Source: JBFGFX01 sp965232455
GTDB lineage: Bacteria > Pseudomonadota > Gammaproteobacteria > Steroidobacterales > Woeseiaceae
DNA: 64,000 bases
Assembly (NCBI GenBank): GCA_965232455.1
Contig: OZ246981.1
Coordinates: 4,650,001-4,714,000 of the forward strand
Reading direction: 5' to 3'
Shown here in pieces: positions 16,189-25,304 of the stretch. Numbering within the stretch: position 1 is the first letter of the stretch; the number at the start of each line of letters is the position of its first letter. The position numbers and the translations under genes were made by a program. A model generated the notes under the pieces. It had not been told where the DNA came from and searched no databases. It saw only the letters and a program-made list of their open reading frames with translations.

Positions 16189-16605
16189 ATGACCAACCGC
16201 ATCACACCGATTGTCCGTGTCATCGTGGCGGCGCTATTCGTTATCGCGGTAGCGCCGGCCGCCGCGCACGCGGGCTCGGTGACCTTCTACAACAAGAACT
16301 GCAGCAAATACTCGGGATTCCGTGTCGTCAAGCAGGTGGCGGTAGTTATCAAAGGAGACGCCCACGGCTGCTCCGACATCGAGGTGAATGTGCAGCAGGG
16401 TGCGTTCAAAACCGTCCGCCTGCTTCCGGCCACGACGGTGAACAACACCCCGTACGACCCGACGACAGACTCGCCACGGGAATGCCGGTATTCGTGGGAG
16501 GTCTCCCCGCGTTTCACCGTCCGATCGGAGTTGCGTGGCCGGGAAGACTACGCGATGACCTGCAAGAAGGACTGGGCCGGCGTTTGTCAGTGCACCAAGG
16601 ATTGA
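16189..16605 (+). CDS. Six-cysteine small secreted protein, family member 6 of 7
   Basis: A 138-residue member with signal peptide ending AHA, mature start GSVTFYNKNC, then HGC, REC, YAMTC and the final CQCTKD, giving six cysteines. It is less basic than its siblings and has a longer loop before the third cysteine. No strong ribosome binding site is seen before ATG 16189. Single-gene unit, followed by the DsbA-like gene with its own operator. Confidence 0.8.
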   Translation: MTNRITPIVRVIVAALFVIAVAPAAAHAGSVTFYNKNCSKYSGFRVVKQVAVVIKGDAHGCSDIEVNVQQGAFKTVRLLPATTVNNTPYDPTTDSPRECRYSWEVSPRFTVRSELRGREDYAMTCKKDWAGVCQCTKD

Positions 16606-16662
16606 CCGAGCCTGTTGACACTTGCCCTTATGGCCGTCAGTCGGGCGGTCGCCCGGCGTTCC

Positions 16663-16734
16663 TTAACGGAAAATAAACAGAGTACGAACAGACCGTTATA
16701 ACCGTTGAGGCCGCCGGCTTTCCGGCACTAGCAT
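16663..16734 (+). promoter_or_regulatory. Triple 11-bp operator and promoter for the DsbA-like/exporter operon
   Basis: Near-consensus: TTAACGGAAAA, TAAACAGAGTA and CGAACAGACCG, then TTATAAC. TTGAGG and TAGCAT follow 18 bases apart, one base longer than in sister sites. The downstream leader shares the CCGTTGAGGCCG...CTAGCAT pattern with the copies at 26139, 53102 and 636. Confidence 0.8.
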
Positions 16735-16856
16735 CCGTGTCGTCGGATGCACTCGTGGGAACCGGTGCAAACTCGAAACCAGAGGTAATGGCGTCCGCCG
16801 ATACGACATGGACGAGCGGCGGTCATCGTCCGTGAAACACACAGGAGCGAACAAAC

Positions 16857-17663
16857 GTGCAAACGTCAGTCAGGCAAGATCGCGCGCCCGAATCGGGACG
16901 GCCCGTCTTTGTCGTCTTTTTCACCAGCCTCGTTGTTGCCATGCTCGTCGTTACGACGGTTGTCGCGAATCTGAGCAGGTCGTTTGCGTCCGATACGCCC
17001 GCGAATAGCGAGCTGTCTTCCGCGCGGGTCGAGCAGATCGTGCGCGACTATCTGATGCGGGAGCCGCAGCTCATTTACGACGCGATCGAGGAACTGCAGC
17101 GCCGCGAGCAGGCCGAGAGGGTGGAGGAGCTGCGCATTGCCGCCCTCCGGCACGAGGAAGAACTCTACAACAATCCGTCGAGCCCGATCGGCGGCAACGT
17201 CGACGGCGACGTCACCCTGATCGAGTTTTTCGACTACCGCTGCGGTTACTGCCGGCACGTGGTGTCGTCGGTCGAAGCGCTGCTGGACGAGGACGACGGG
17301 GTCAAGATCATCTACAAGGATCTGCCGATCCTGGGCGAAGACTCGGAACGGGCCGCGCGAGCCGCGCTGGCGAGCCGCGCGCAAGGGGCCTACGAGCGCT
17401 TTCATTTCGCGCTGATGCGGGCAGAGGACTTTTCGGAAGAAGGGCTTCTGAGCCTTGCAGAGGCCAACGGCCTGGATGCGGCCCGGCTGCTCGAGGACAT
17501 GAACGGTCCTGAGGTCAGCCGCGCGATCGAGGAGAACCGCGAGCTTGCGGCCAACATCGGCATCGACGGCACACCGATGTTCATCATCGGCGGCAAGGTC
17601 GTCCCGGGCGCCGCCGAGCTCGAGCAGCTCAAGGCCCTGGTCGAGGAGGCGCGTTCGGGTTAG
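16857..17663 (+). CDS. DsbA-like membrane-anchored thiol-disulfide oxidoreductase
   Basis: A 268-residue protein with an N-terminal membrane anchor (residues about 17-38), a helical stalk (VEQIVRDYLMREPQLIYDAI, about 58-77) and a thioredoxin-fold domain with active site Cys129-Gly-Tyr-Cys132 (FFDYRCGYCRHV) and a cis-proline loop (DGTPMFIIGG). The architecture matches the DsbA/ScsC/Com1 group, whose N-terminal helices make dimers or trimers. It starts at GTG 16857 behind AGGAG. Being next to a family of six-cysteine secreted proteins and an exporter, its likely clients are those proteins. An internally deleted paralog lies at 26374 and a stalk-like segment is fused to the SDR at 34253. Confidence 0.9.
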   Translation: MQTSVRQDRAPESGRPVFVVFFTSLVVAMLVVTTVVANLSRSFASDTPANSELSSARVEQIVRDYLMREPQLIYDAIEELQRREQAERVEELRIAALRHEEELYNNPSSPIGGNVDGDVTLIEFFDYRCGYCRHVVSSVEALLDEDDGVKIIYKDLPILGEDSERAARAALASRAQGAYERFHFALMRAEDFSEEGLLSLAEANGLDAARLLEDMNGPEVSRAIEENRELAANIGIDGTPMFIIGGKVVPGAAELEQLKALVEEARSG

Positions 17664-17704
17664 ACCGCCGCCGGTCGACTCAAGCGCAGGTCGCGGCGTT
17701 CGTT

Positions 17705-19228
17705 ATGAAACTCTTCTATCTGCTAATCATTACTTTATTCCTATGCGGGGCCGTCGGCGCTCAGTCGACTGTTCAGCCGACTGACACCCCCCCCGACGGC
17801 GGCCCCCTTCTCGAACTCGATCTACCGGGCGCGATTTCGCTTGCGCTGAGCGCCAACCGGGACATTCAATCGGCCTACCTGGGCCGTGTTTCCGAGGAAT
17901 ACGCGCTGCGCGTTGCCGAGGACCGGTTTCGGCCGAACTTGGAGATCGTCGCCGACAGCGAGGCTGGACGAAGCGGCGACCCGTCGAACCGGGTCGAAAC
18001 CAATACGGTCGCGCTGGGCACCCGGCTCAGCCTGCTGGTTCCCACCGGCGGTGCGCTGTCCTTCTCGTCGGCCAACCGGCGTGACGCGCTGTCCGGCGGC
18101 CCGACCGATTATCAGTCCGGCCTCGACATCTCCTTTGTGCAGCCGCTCTTGCGCGGCGGCGGAATTGCCGTCAATCGCGCCCCGGTGACCATTGCCCAGA
18201 TCAATGAGCGCGCGAACATACTCGCTCTCAAATCCACGATCAATGGCACCATTACGAACGTGGTCATCGCTTACAGGGCGCTGCTGCTGCAGAAGCGGCA
18301 GTTGGACATCGCCGAGCGTTCGCTGACCCGCGCACGCACGTTGCTGGAAACCAACCGTGCGATGATCGACGCCGGACGCATGGCGCCACAGGACATCGTC
18401 CAGACCGAGGCCGACGTGTCCCAGCGCGAACTCGACCTGGTCTCGGCCGAGAACGGCGTGGACTCCGCGCGTCTTGCGCTCATCGACATTCTGGATATCG
18501 CACCCGAAACGCAGCTGGCGCTTACCGACCCGCTGCGCCTCGAAGACATCGGCGGTCTGGACTTCGAGATCGCCTACGCGCAAGCGCTGGACAATCGCCC
18601 GTCCTATCTGCAGGCGCTGCTGCAGTCCGAAATCGCCAGGATCGACGTGCGTACTGCCAGGAATGAGCGGCTTTGGCGGCTCGATGCCGTCGTCACCGCG
18701 TCCATTGACGGCGCAGGCGACGGGAGCTACGACGCGGCGCTCAGAAATCTGCGCGACGATCCGGTCGACTACAGCGCGGGCCTGCAGTTCACGATACCGT
18801 TTGGCGACCTCGAGCGCAGGCAGGGCGTTATCGACGCCAACGTTGCCATGAGACGGCAGGAACTCAGCCTGCTGGAAATCCGCGAGGCCGTCCGCATCGA
18901 TATCAAGGACAGGGTGCGCACGATAAAAAACCTTCGCAAACAGGTGGACCTGGCGGCGCGGGCCGCCGACCTCGCGGCGCGGCAGCTCGAGGTCGAGAAC
19001 CTGAAGCTCTCCCAGGGACGCAGCTCCAACTTTCAGGTCCTGAATCTCGAGGACCAGCTGATCAGCGCCCAGATCAACAAGGCAACGGCGGAGGTCTCCT
19101 ACCTCAACGCCCTGACCGGGTTGGACGAAGCCCTCGGCACGACGATGGAAACCTGGCGTATTCCCTTTGAAGTCCGGCGGTACGACCCTGATACGCTACT
19201 GGCCGGCGCCCGGGAGGGTCAGCGGTGA
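17705..19228 (+). CDS. TolC-family outer membrane efflux protein
   Basis: A 507-residue outer membrane factor: signal peptide (MKLFYLLIITLFLCGAVGAQ), then two OEP repeats of long helices with the typical Asn-Arg-Asp start (LALSANRDIQSAYLGRVSEE), a beta-barrel stretch (SFVQPLLRGGG) and helical hairpins (DLAARQLEVENLKLSQGRSS). It forms the channel and periplasmic tunnel of a tripartite exporter. It begins 41 bases after the DsbA-like gene without a new operator, and its stop overlaps the next start (GTGA), so DsbA-like protein, channel, adaptor, ATPase and permease form one operon. Confidence 0.92.
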   Translation: MKLFYLLIITLFLCGAVGAQSTVQPTDTPPDGGPLLELDLPGAISLALSANRDIQSAYLGRVSEEYALRVAEDRFRPNLEIVADSEAGRSGDPSNRVETNTVALGTRLSLLVPTGGALSFSSANRRDALSGGPTDYQSGLDISFVQPLLRGGGIAVNRAPVTIAQINERANILALKSTINGTITNVVIAYRALLLQKRQLDIAERSLTRARTLLETNRAMIDAGRMAPQDIVQTEADVSQRELDLVSAENGVDSARLALIDILDIAPETQLALTDPLRLEDIGGLDFEIAYAQALDNRPSYLQALLQSEIARIDVRTARNERLWRLDAVVTASIDGAGDGSYDAALRNLRDDPVDYSAGLQFTIPFGDLERRQGVIDANVAMRRQELSLLEIREAVRIDIKDRVRTIKNLRKQVDLAARAADLAARQLEVENLKLSQGRSSNFQVLNLEDQLISAQINKATAEVSYLNALTGLDEALGTTMETWRIPFEVRRYDPDTLLAGAREGQR

Positions 19229-20544
19229 ACGCGCCGCCATCCGGACCGCTGCGGGTGAGGAACGTCGTGCTCGGCGTCGGCGGGCTGTGTCTGCTCGGCG
19301 CCACGTATTGGATACACGGCCGGACCGCGTCGATGTTGCCCGGGCCCGCGGACGCTCTGCAGACACACATCGTCGCGGTGGAGCGTCCGATCAGCAAACA
19401 GCTGCAGCTGACCGGTACTCTGGCGCCGAAGGAGCAGCAAACCGTCACGGCGCCGTTCGAGGGTCTCGTGCTGGAAAAGCAGGTCAGTCTGGGCCAGCGG
19501 GTCAGCGCGGGCGAAGTCCTCGCGCGCATCAATCCCCGTGACATCGAAGTCCAGCTGCGCGACGCAGAAGCCGCCCTGATCAAGGCGGAACAGCGGCTGG
19601 CGAACCTGAAAGACTGGAAGAACGGCCTGGACGTCCACAAAGCCAGGCGGGAGCTCGACCGGTCCGAACGCCATTTCGACACGTTGACCCGGCGCGTCGC
19701 GCAGTCGAGGAAGCTCCTCGATATCGGCATTATCCCGGCGAGCGAGTATGAGAGCGAGCTGCAGCAGCTCGACGACCAGCGGATGGACGTGGCCTCGGCG
19801 CGGGAGGCCCTGGCCAACACCCTGAAGCAGGGTGATGCGGCCGGGCTTGCGATCGCGACGCTCGAACTCGATAACGCGGCCATCAAGGTGCGCAACCTGG
19901 CCGAGAAGGTCGCCGAGGCGGCGATCAGGGCGCCCATCAACGGCGTCGTCGTCGCGGCGAGGGCACCCGAAGGCAGCTCGGGAGGAGGCGGCGGCGGAAA
20001 TCTCGGTTTCGACGTGGGCGACAACGTAAAAGAGGGCCAGGCGCTCTTCTCCATCGCCGACATCGAAGACCTGATCGTGCAGTCGAGCATCAGTGAAATC
20101 GACATCAACTCGGTCGAGCTGGGCCAGGCGGCAACGGTCGTCAGCGATTCGCTGCCCGGCGTTACGATGACCGGCCATTTGACGAAAATCGCCTATCAGG
20201 CGAAGGCCGACAGCTCGGGGGTGAGCCGTTTCCCGAGCTTCGACATCGAACTCGCCCTCGCAAAGCTTCCGCCGGAACAGCGGGTGCGGCTGGGCATTAC
20301 CGTGCAACTGGCCATGGACGTGTATCACAAGGATCATGCCATTGTCGTTCCGTTCGACGCCATCCGGGACGGTATGACCGGCACGTACGCGCGCATCGTA
20401 ACGGACGACGGCGGACTGGAACGCCGGCCGGTGCAGCTCGGTGCGACCTTCGTCGACGGCGTGGAGGTACTCGCAGGCTTACGGCAAGGCGACGTCCTGG
20501 CGGTCGACAAGCCGCCCGTCGACGACTACGACGACGAGCTATGA
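19225..20544 (+). CDS. Periplasmic adaptor (membrane fusion protein), MacA-like
   Basis: A 439-residue RND/MacA-type adaptor. An N-terminal membrane anchor (about residues 14-31) is followed by the first lipoyl half (GTLAPKEQQTVTAPFEGLVL), a coiled-coil hairpin (EAALIKAEQRLANLKDWK to the region about 215), the second lipoyl half (AAIRAPINGVVVAAR), a glycine-rich loop (GSSGGGGGGN, unusual) and the beta-barrel domain. It links the inner-membrane pump to the TolC-like channel. Start GTG 19225 overlaps the upstream stop, and its own stop overlaps the ATPase start. Confidence 0.9.
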   Translation: MNAPPSGPLRVRNVVLGVGGLCLLGATYWIHGRTASMLPGPADALQTHIVAVERPISKQLQLTGTLAPKEQQTVTAPFEGLVLEKQVSLGQRVSAGEVLARINPRDIEVQLRDAEAALIKAEQRLANLKDWKNGLDVHKARRELDRSERHFDTLTRRVAQSRKLLDIGIIPASEYESELQQLDDQRMDVASAREALANTLKQGDAAGLAIATLELDNAAIKVRNLAEKVAEAAIRAPINGVVVAARAPEGSSGGGGGGNLGFDVGDNVKEGQALFSIADIEDLIVQSSISEIDINSVELGQAATVVSDSLPGVTMTGHLTKIAYQAKADSSGVSRFPSFDIELALAKLPPEQRVRLGITVQLAMDVYHKDHAIVVPFDAIRDGMTGTYARIVTDDGGLERRPVQLGATFVDGVEVLAGLRQGDVLAVDKPPVDDYDDEL

Positions 20545-21275
20545 TCGTTCTCGAGGACGTCCGCAAAGCCTATCGCCACGAGACCGGGGACGTCGAGGTG
20601 CTGAAGCGAATATCCCTGTCGATCGGGCGCGGCGAGCTCGTTTCGATCGTCGGCCAGTCCGGTTCCGGCAAATCGACCCTGATGAATATCCTGGGGATGC
20701 TTGCTCCGCCGACGAACGGCCGTTACGTCTTCGACGGCATGGACGTGGCGCGGCTCACTCCCGATCAGCGCGCGGCATTTCGCAACCGGGCTATCGGTTT
20801 CGTCTTCCAGGGATTCCACCTGCTTCCCCAGATGACGGCGTTGGAGAACGTCGCTCTGCCGCTGCACTATCGCGGAACGCCGGAAGCGGAAGCGCTCGCG
20901 CGCGCCGGCGAGGCGCTGGCGAACGTGGGCCTGGCGGCGCGTGTTCAACACAGGCCGGGACAGCTTTCGGGCGGCCAGCAGCAGCGGGTAGCCATCGCGC
21001 GCGCCGTCGTGACCTGCCCACAAGTCATACTCGCGGACGAGCCCACCGGCGCGCTGGACAGCGAAACCGGCGAACACGTCCTTTCCCTGTTTCTCGATCT
21101 CAACAAGAACGATGGAATAACGACCGTCATGATCACGCACAATCCGGACGTCGCGGCGCAGTGCCCGCGGCAGCTCGTTCTGAGTGACGGCATGATCGTG
21201 AGCGACGCCTGCGAGTCCCTGGAACGGGACTTCACCACTTCGGGAGCCGTGGCATGCGTTTCTGGCGCCGTTTGA
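20541..21275 (+). CDS. ABC transporter ATPase, MacB/LolD-type
   Basis: A 244-residue ATPase with Walker A (GQSGSGKST), Q-loop (FVFQGFHLLPQM), signature LSGGQQQRVAIARA, Walker B (VILADEPTGALD) and H-loop (MITHNP). It powers the permease encoded next. In E. coli MacB the ATPase and permease are one chain; here they are separate genes overlapping by 22 bases. Class members act as mechanotransmission pumps that move periplasmic substrates outward rather than cytoplasmic ones. Confidence 0.93.
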   Translation: MIVLEDVRKAYRHETGDVEVLKRISLSIGRGELVSIVGQSGSGKSTLMNILGMLAPPTNGRYVFDGMDVARLTPDQRAAFRNRAIGFVFQGFHLLPQMTALENVALPLHYRGTPEAEALARAGEALANVGLAARVQHRPGQLSGGQQQRVAIARAVVTCPQVILADEPTGALDSETGEHVLSLFLDLNKNDGITTVMITHNPDVAAQCPRQLVLSDGMIVSDACESLERDFTTSGAVACVSGAV

Positions 21276-22435
21276 TCACCCATGCGGCCGTAAGCCTCAT
21301 GTCGTCCCCGATGCGGTCCTCGCTGGCGCTGCTCGGCATCGTGATCGGCGCGGCAGCCGTCATCGCAATGATCAATATCGGCTACAACGCGAAGCAGGCC
21401 ATGCTGCGGCAGTTCGACGGCATGGGCGCCCAGGCGACCATGATCGACTACGACGACGGCGCGCAGGTCGGCGTCGTGTCGCTGGTCGAGATCAAAGACC
21501 GGTTGTACGAAATGAATCCACAGCTGGAAGCCGTCGCCGTCACGACCGTCGGCGGCGGAACGCTGACGCGGGAAGGTGCAGCCATCGACGCGTCCGTCCT
21601 GGGGGCGACCGACGAGTTCTACGCGATGATCGGGGTGACGCTGATGGACGGCCGCTTCACCGCCGAAGCCGACCACGGCCAGGCCTACGCGGTCATGGGG
21701 TGGAAGCTGTTCGAGAGCTTCAGAAAACAGGGAACCTACCTCAGCGTCGGCGATACGGTCGTATTCAACGGCGCGCCCGTCACGCTGGTCGGCGTGCTGA
21801 ACTACAGCCGTCCCACCATGCTGTCGCCCACCGAGATCAACAGCAGCCTGTTCGTGCCGTTGAACAGCTTTCGGAGATTGAATCTGGACACGATCCGCTG
21901 GCGCATTCTGGCCATGCGGTCGCAGGAGGCCGACTACCTGGAGACACAACACCGGCTCAAGGCGAGCGTCAAACGGTTTCTGCCCTATACCGACGTCCGC
22001 GTCACCAGCCCGGAGCAGCTGATCGAGAGCATGGAGCAGCAAAACAGGATACTGACAATGACCCTGGGCGCCATCGGCGGCGTTTCCCTGCTGGTCGGCG
22101 GCATCGGAGTGATGAACATCATGCTGGTTTCTGTCTCGGAGCGCCGCAAGGAAATCGGGCTACGCATGGCGATCGGCGCCCGGATTGCCGACATCAAGCG
22201 CCAGTTTCTGGCGGAGGCGCTGATTCTCTGCCTGGTTGGCGGTTGCGCCGGGCTGGCTGCCGGCGTCGCGATCGCCTTCGGCTTCACGCGGTTTTCCGGA
22301 GAGCTGTTCGAGTTGTCCAACCTGTCCGTCGTGCTCGGCCTCGGCGTCAGCACGCTGGTCGGCGTTTGCTTCGGCTATTACCCGGCTGCCGCCGCGGCGA
22401 AACTCGATCCTGTAGACACCCTGTACGGAGATTAG
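21254..22435 (+). CDS. ABC transporter permease, MacB/FtsX family
   Basis: A 393-residue permease with the MacB pattern: one N-terminal transmembrane helix (SSLALLGIVIGAAAVIAMIN), a large periplasmic domain (about 50-260) and three C-terminal helices carrying the FtsX domain (GGIGVMNIMLVSVSERRKEI, the coupling segment). Together with the preceding ATPase, adaptor and channel it forms a complete MacAB-TolC-type exporter. Known substrates of that class include macrolides, lipopeptides and, for E. coli, the disulfide-bonded enterotoxin STII collected from the periplasm. The operon neighbours suggest that here the cargo is the six-cysteine family. Confidence 0.92.
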   Translation: MRFWRRLITHAAVSLMSSPMRSSLALLGIVIGAAAVIAMINIGYNAKQAMLRQFDGMGAQATMIDYDDGAQVGVVSLVEIKDRLYEMNPQLEAVAVTTVGGGTLTREGAAIDASVLGATDEFYAMIGVTLMDGRFTAEADHGQAYAVMGWKLFESFRKQGTYLSVGDTVVFNGAPVTLVGVLNYSRPTMLSPTEINSSLFVPLNSFRRLNLDTIRWRILAMRSQEADYLETQHRLKASVKRFLPYTDVRVTSPEQLIESMEQQNRILTMTLGAIGGVSLLVGGIGVMNIMLVSVSERRKEIGLRMAIGARIADIKRQFLAEALILCLVGGCAGLAAGVAIAFGFTRFSGELFELSNLSVVLGLGVSTLVGVCFGYYPAAAAAKLDPVDTLYGD

Positions 22436-22485
22436 AACCTATCTCGTCATTGTCCGTAGCTGCTGTCTTCATGCAGCCAGATCCA

Positions 22486-22555
22486 TTAACAGAACATAAA
22501 GCCCAGACGAACGTTCGGTTAAGTTGATTGATGACGGGGACGGAGTGTGCAGACT
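22486..22555 (+). promoter_or_regulatory. Triple 11-bp operator and promoter for six-cysteine member 7
   Basis: TTAACAGAACA, TAAAGCCCAGA and CGAACGTTCGG, then TTAAGTT and GATTGATGA, with CAGACT in the -10 position. It matches the methyltransferase promoter at 14681 almost base for base from the third repeat on. Confidence 0.7.
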
Positions 22556-22587
22556 AGTCCATACAATCCCAAACGGAGGTTTTGAGA

Positions 22588-22998
22588 ATGAGTAGACAAC
22601 TGACAATGATCGCCTGCATCCTGGTATCGGCCGTGATGCTTTCCACGGTCACGTCGCCGGCCCAGGCGGGTTCCGTGACGATCTACAACGACAACTGCAC
22701 CAAGACGTACAAAGGCAAGAAGGTCAAGCGGGTCACGGTGACGGTCAAGGGTAGAACCGGAAGCAACTGCACCGAAGAGACCCGGACGATCCACCAGGGT
22801 GAGTCGACGACGATCCAGCTCCAGGCGAAGTACCACCCCAGCAGAACCAACGGGGGCGGTGTCCGCGAATGCGAGTACACACACAAGGCCTCCGGCGTGT
22901 GGAACGGTAGTCGCAACGTCAAGGGCACGGAACATTCGGAAGTCGTCTGCAAGAAGGCCAAGGGCCTGTTTCGCACCTGCCAGTGCAAGAAGCGCTGA
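22588..22998 (+). CDS. Six-cysteine small secreted protein, family member 7 of 7
   Basis: A 136-residue member: signal peptide (MSRQLTMIACILVSAVMLST, cleaved after AQA), mature start GSVTIYNDNC, then SNC, REC, EVVC and the final CQC. Strongly basic (KGKKVKRVTVTVKGRTG). GGAGG stands eight bases before ATG 22588, which settles the start over TTG 22582. It lies directly after the exporter operon and 47 bases before the FG-GAP gene, with which it is probably co-transcribed. Confidence 0.8.
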   Translation: MSRQLTMIACILVSAVMLSTVTSPAQAGSVTIYNDNCTKTYKGKKVKRVTVTVKGRTGSNCTEETRTIHQGESTTIQLQAKYHPSRTNGGGVRECEYTHKASGVWNGSRNVKGTEHSEVVCKKAKGLFRTCQCKKR

Positions 22999-23045
22999 GG
23001 CGGTAATCGCGTTTCTGTTTCGGCAATACTCCCAATAACAAGACG

Positions 23046-25304
23046 ATGAAGCGACATTTCCTGTCAACGATTCTGTTGACTCTATTGACCTGCGCCGCGA
23101 CCGTGGGCACAAACGTTGCCGGCGCCGCCTCGACGGGGCTCGGCAACTCGGACTGGGCGCAAATCCAGCAGGCGTACGAGCGATACCGCCACGCGGCCGT
23201 CGCGGAGGGAGCGGGTTACGAGGCCCGCAACCACGCCCAGCAGTGGCTGATCGCGTTCGACGGCCGGGGCTTCACGGCGCGGCCGGACGCCGGCGACTGG
23301 CGCTGGGGCCTCGAGCTCGTCGGTTACGGTCTCGAGGGCGCCGAGCGTGCCGTTGACGGCCGTGCGTCGGTCGAAACTGAGCAGAACCGTGTGAGCTACG
23401 CCTGGGGCGCAACGCTCGAGGAGTGGTTTGTCAACGATACGCGCGGGCTGGAGCACGGCTTCACGTTGCACCGGCGCCCCGAGGGCGCGGGCGAGCGACT
23501 GTCTTTCGAGCTTGCGGTGCGCGGAGGTTTGCGGCCGCAAGCGGAAGGCGGCCGTGCGCTGAGCTTCGTAAACGACGCCGGCGCCGCGGTCGTACAGTAC
23601 GCCGGCCTGAAGGTCTGGGACTCGCGGGGCACCGACCTGCCTGCGCGGCTCGAGGTCGCCGACGGCGGTCGGGTCCGCATCTCCGTTGACGATCGCGGGG
23701 CTGCCTACCCGGTGACCGTGGATCCGGTCGCGCAGCAGGCGTACCTCAAGGCGTCGAACACGGACGTAAACGACGGGTTCGGCAAGTCCGTGGCCGTTTC
23801 GGGCGACATCGCAGTCGTCGGCGCGCCCTTCGAGGACAGCAACGGGACCGGTGTGAACCCGGCCTCCCAGGCCGACAACAGCGCCTCGTCGAGCGGGGCG
23901 GCGTACGTGTTCGTGCGCTCGAACGGCGTGTGGATCCAGGAGGCCTACCTGAAGGCATCCAACACGGATCCGGGCGATGCGTTCGGCCGGTCCGTCGCGG
24001 TCTCCGGCAACATCGTCGTCGTCGGCGCGTTGCACGAGGACGGCGGCGGCAGGGGTGTGAACGCGCCCTCCGACAACGGCGCCGAGGACAGCGGGGCGGC
24101 GTACGTGTTCGTGCGCTCGAACGGCGCCTGGATCCAGCAGGCCTACCTCAAGGCGTCGAATGCCGACAGCCGGGACGGCTTCGGGAACTCCGTCGCCATC
24201 TCGGGCAACGTCATCGTCGTCGGCGCCGCCGGCGAGTGCAGCGCCGGCAAAAGCGCAAAGTCGTCCGCGTCCGACAACAGTACGGAAGGCGGCGGGGCGG
24301 CGTACGTCTTTGTCCGCTCGAACGGGGCCTGGAGCCAGGATGCCTACCTCAAGGCGAAGAACGCGGACGTCGACGACTTTTTCGGCGCGTCCGTGGCCGT
24401 GTCCGGCGACACCGTGGTCGTCGGCGCGTCCGGCGAGGACAGCGACGGATCGGGGATACACCAGTCGTCGGTGTCCGACAACGGCCTCGAGGACAGCGGC
24501 GCGGTGTACGTGTTCGAGCGTCGCGACCGGGCATGGCGCCTGTCGGCCCACCTCAAGGCGTCCAATTCGGACGAAGACGACGGGTTCGGCGGCAGGGTTG
24601 CCATATCCGGCGACACTGTAGTCGTAGGCACTCCTTACGAGGACGGCAACGGAACCGGCGTGAATTCCATCTTCCAGCACGACAACGGCGCCTATGACGC
24701 CGGTGCGGCGTACGTCTTCAAGCGCGATCGCAAGGGGCGATGGCGTCAGGAGGCCTACCTCAAAGCATCCAACACGGAAGCGCAGGACGGCTTCGGCGAA
24801 TCCGTGGACGTTTCCGGCGACGTTGTCGTCGTCGGTGCGCGCAGCGAGGACGGCAGCGGCACCGGCGTGAACCCGGATGGCGGAGACAACAACGGTGTCC
24901 ATCGCAGCGGTGCGGCGTACGTCTTCGTCCGCACGGCGGGGACCTGGTCGCAGCAGGTCTACCTCAAGGCGTCCAACCGGGATACCAACGACTATTTCGG
25001 GGAAGCCGTGGCCGTGTCGGGTGACACGGTGATCGTCGGCGCCCCGGCCGAGGACAGCAGCGCCGTGGGCGTGAATGCGCCCTGGACGGACAACAGCGCC
25101 GGCAGCAGCGGCGCGGCGTACGTGTTCCGGAGCGTCGACGCTTGCGTGGACGTCTACGATGGCTACGAACTCTGGGTCCGCATTCGCAAGGATACCGCGG
25201 AGCTGTTGTTCGACGATTTCAACGGCGACGGCACGATCGACACGTTGGACATTTATGCCCTCGGAGAACAGTGCACCAACTACGGCTGCGCACCTTGCGA
25301 CTAG
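23046..25304 (+). CDS. Secreted FG-GAP repeat protein with dockerin-like C-terminus
   Basis: A 752-residue secreted protein. After a signal peptide (MKRHFLSTILLTLLTCAATV) and an N-terminal domain of about 210 residues come seven repeats of about 65-70 residues with FGKSVAVSGD, VVVGAP/AS and GAAYVFVR motifs. These are FG-GAP units, which in integrin alpha chains and related proteins close into a seven-bladed propeller; Asp-rich loops (EDSNGTGVN) are typical Ca-binding loops. The C-terminus (DDFNGDGTIDTLDIYALGEQ) is an EF-hand/dockerin-like Ca loop, ending with three closely spaced cysteines (CTNYGCAPC). It is probably a surface or extracellular binding protein. Confidence 0.85.
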   Translation: MKRHFLSTILLTLLTCAATVGTNVAGAASTGLGNSDWAQIQQAYERYRHAAVAEGAGYEARNHAQQWLIAFDGRGFTARPDAGDWRWGLELVGYGLEGAERAVDGRASVETEQNRVSYAWGATLEEWFVNDTRGLEHGFTLHRRPEGAGERLSFELAVRGGLRPQAEGGRALSFVNDAGAAVVQYAGLKVWDSRGTDLPARLEVADGGRVRISVDDRGAAYPVTVDPVAQQAYLKASNTDVNDGFGKSVAVSGDIAVVGAPFEDSNGTGVNPASQADNSASSSGAAYVFVRSNGVWIQEAYLKASNTDPGDAFGRSVAVSGNIVVVGALHEDGGGRGVNAPSDNGAEDSGAAYVFVRSNGAWIQQAYLKASNADSRDGFGNSVAISGNVIVVGAAGECSAGKSAKSSASDNSTEGGGAAYVFVRSNGAWSQDAYLKAKNADVDDFFGASVAVSGDTVVVGASGEDSDGSGIHQSSVSDNGLEDSGAVYVFERRDRAWRLSAHLKASNSDEDDGFGGRVAISGDTVVVGTPYEDGNGTGVNSIFQHDNGAYDAGAAYVFKRDRKGRWRQEAYLKASNTEAQDGFGESVDVSGDVVVVGARSEDGSGTGVNPDGGDNNGVHRSGAAYVFVRTAGTWSQQVYLKASNRDTNDYFGEAVAVSGDTVIVGAPAEDSSAVGVNAPWTDNSAGSSGAAYVFRSVDACVDVYDGYELWVRIRKDTAELLFDDFNGDGTIDTLDIYALGEQCTNYGCAPCD

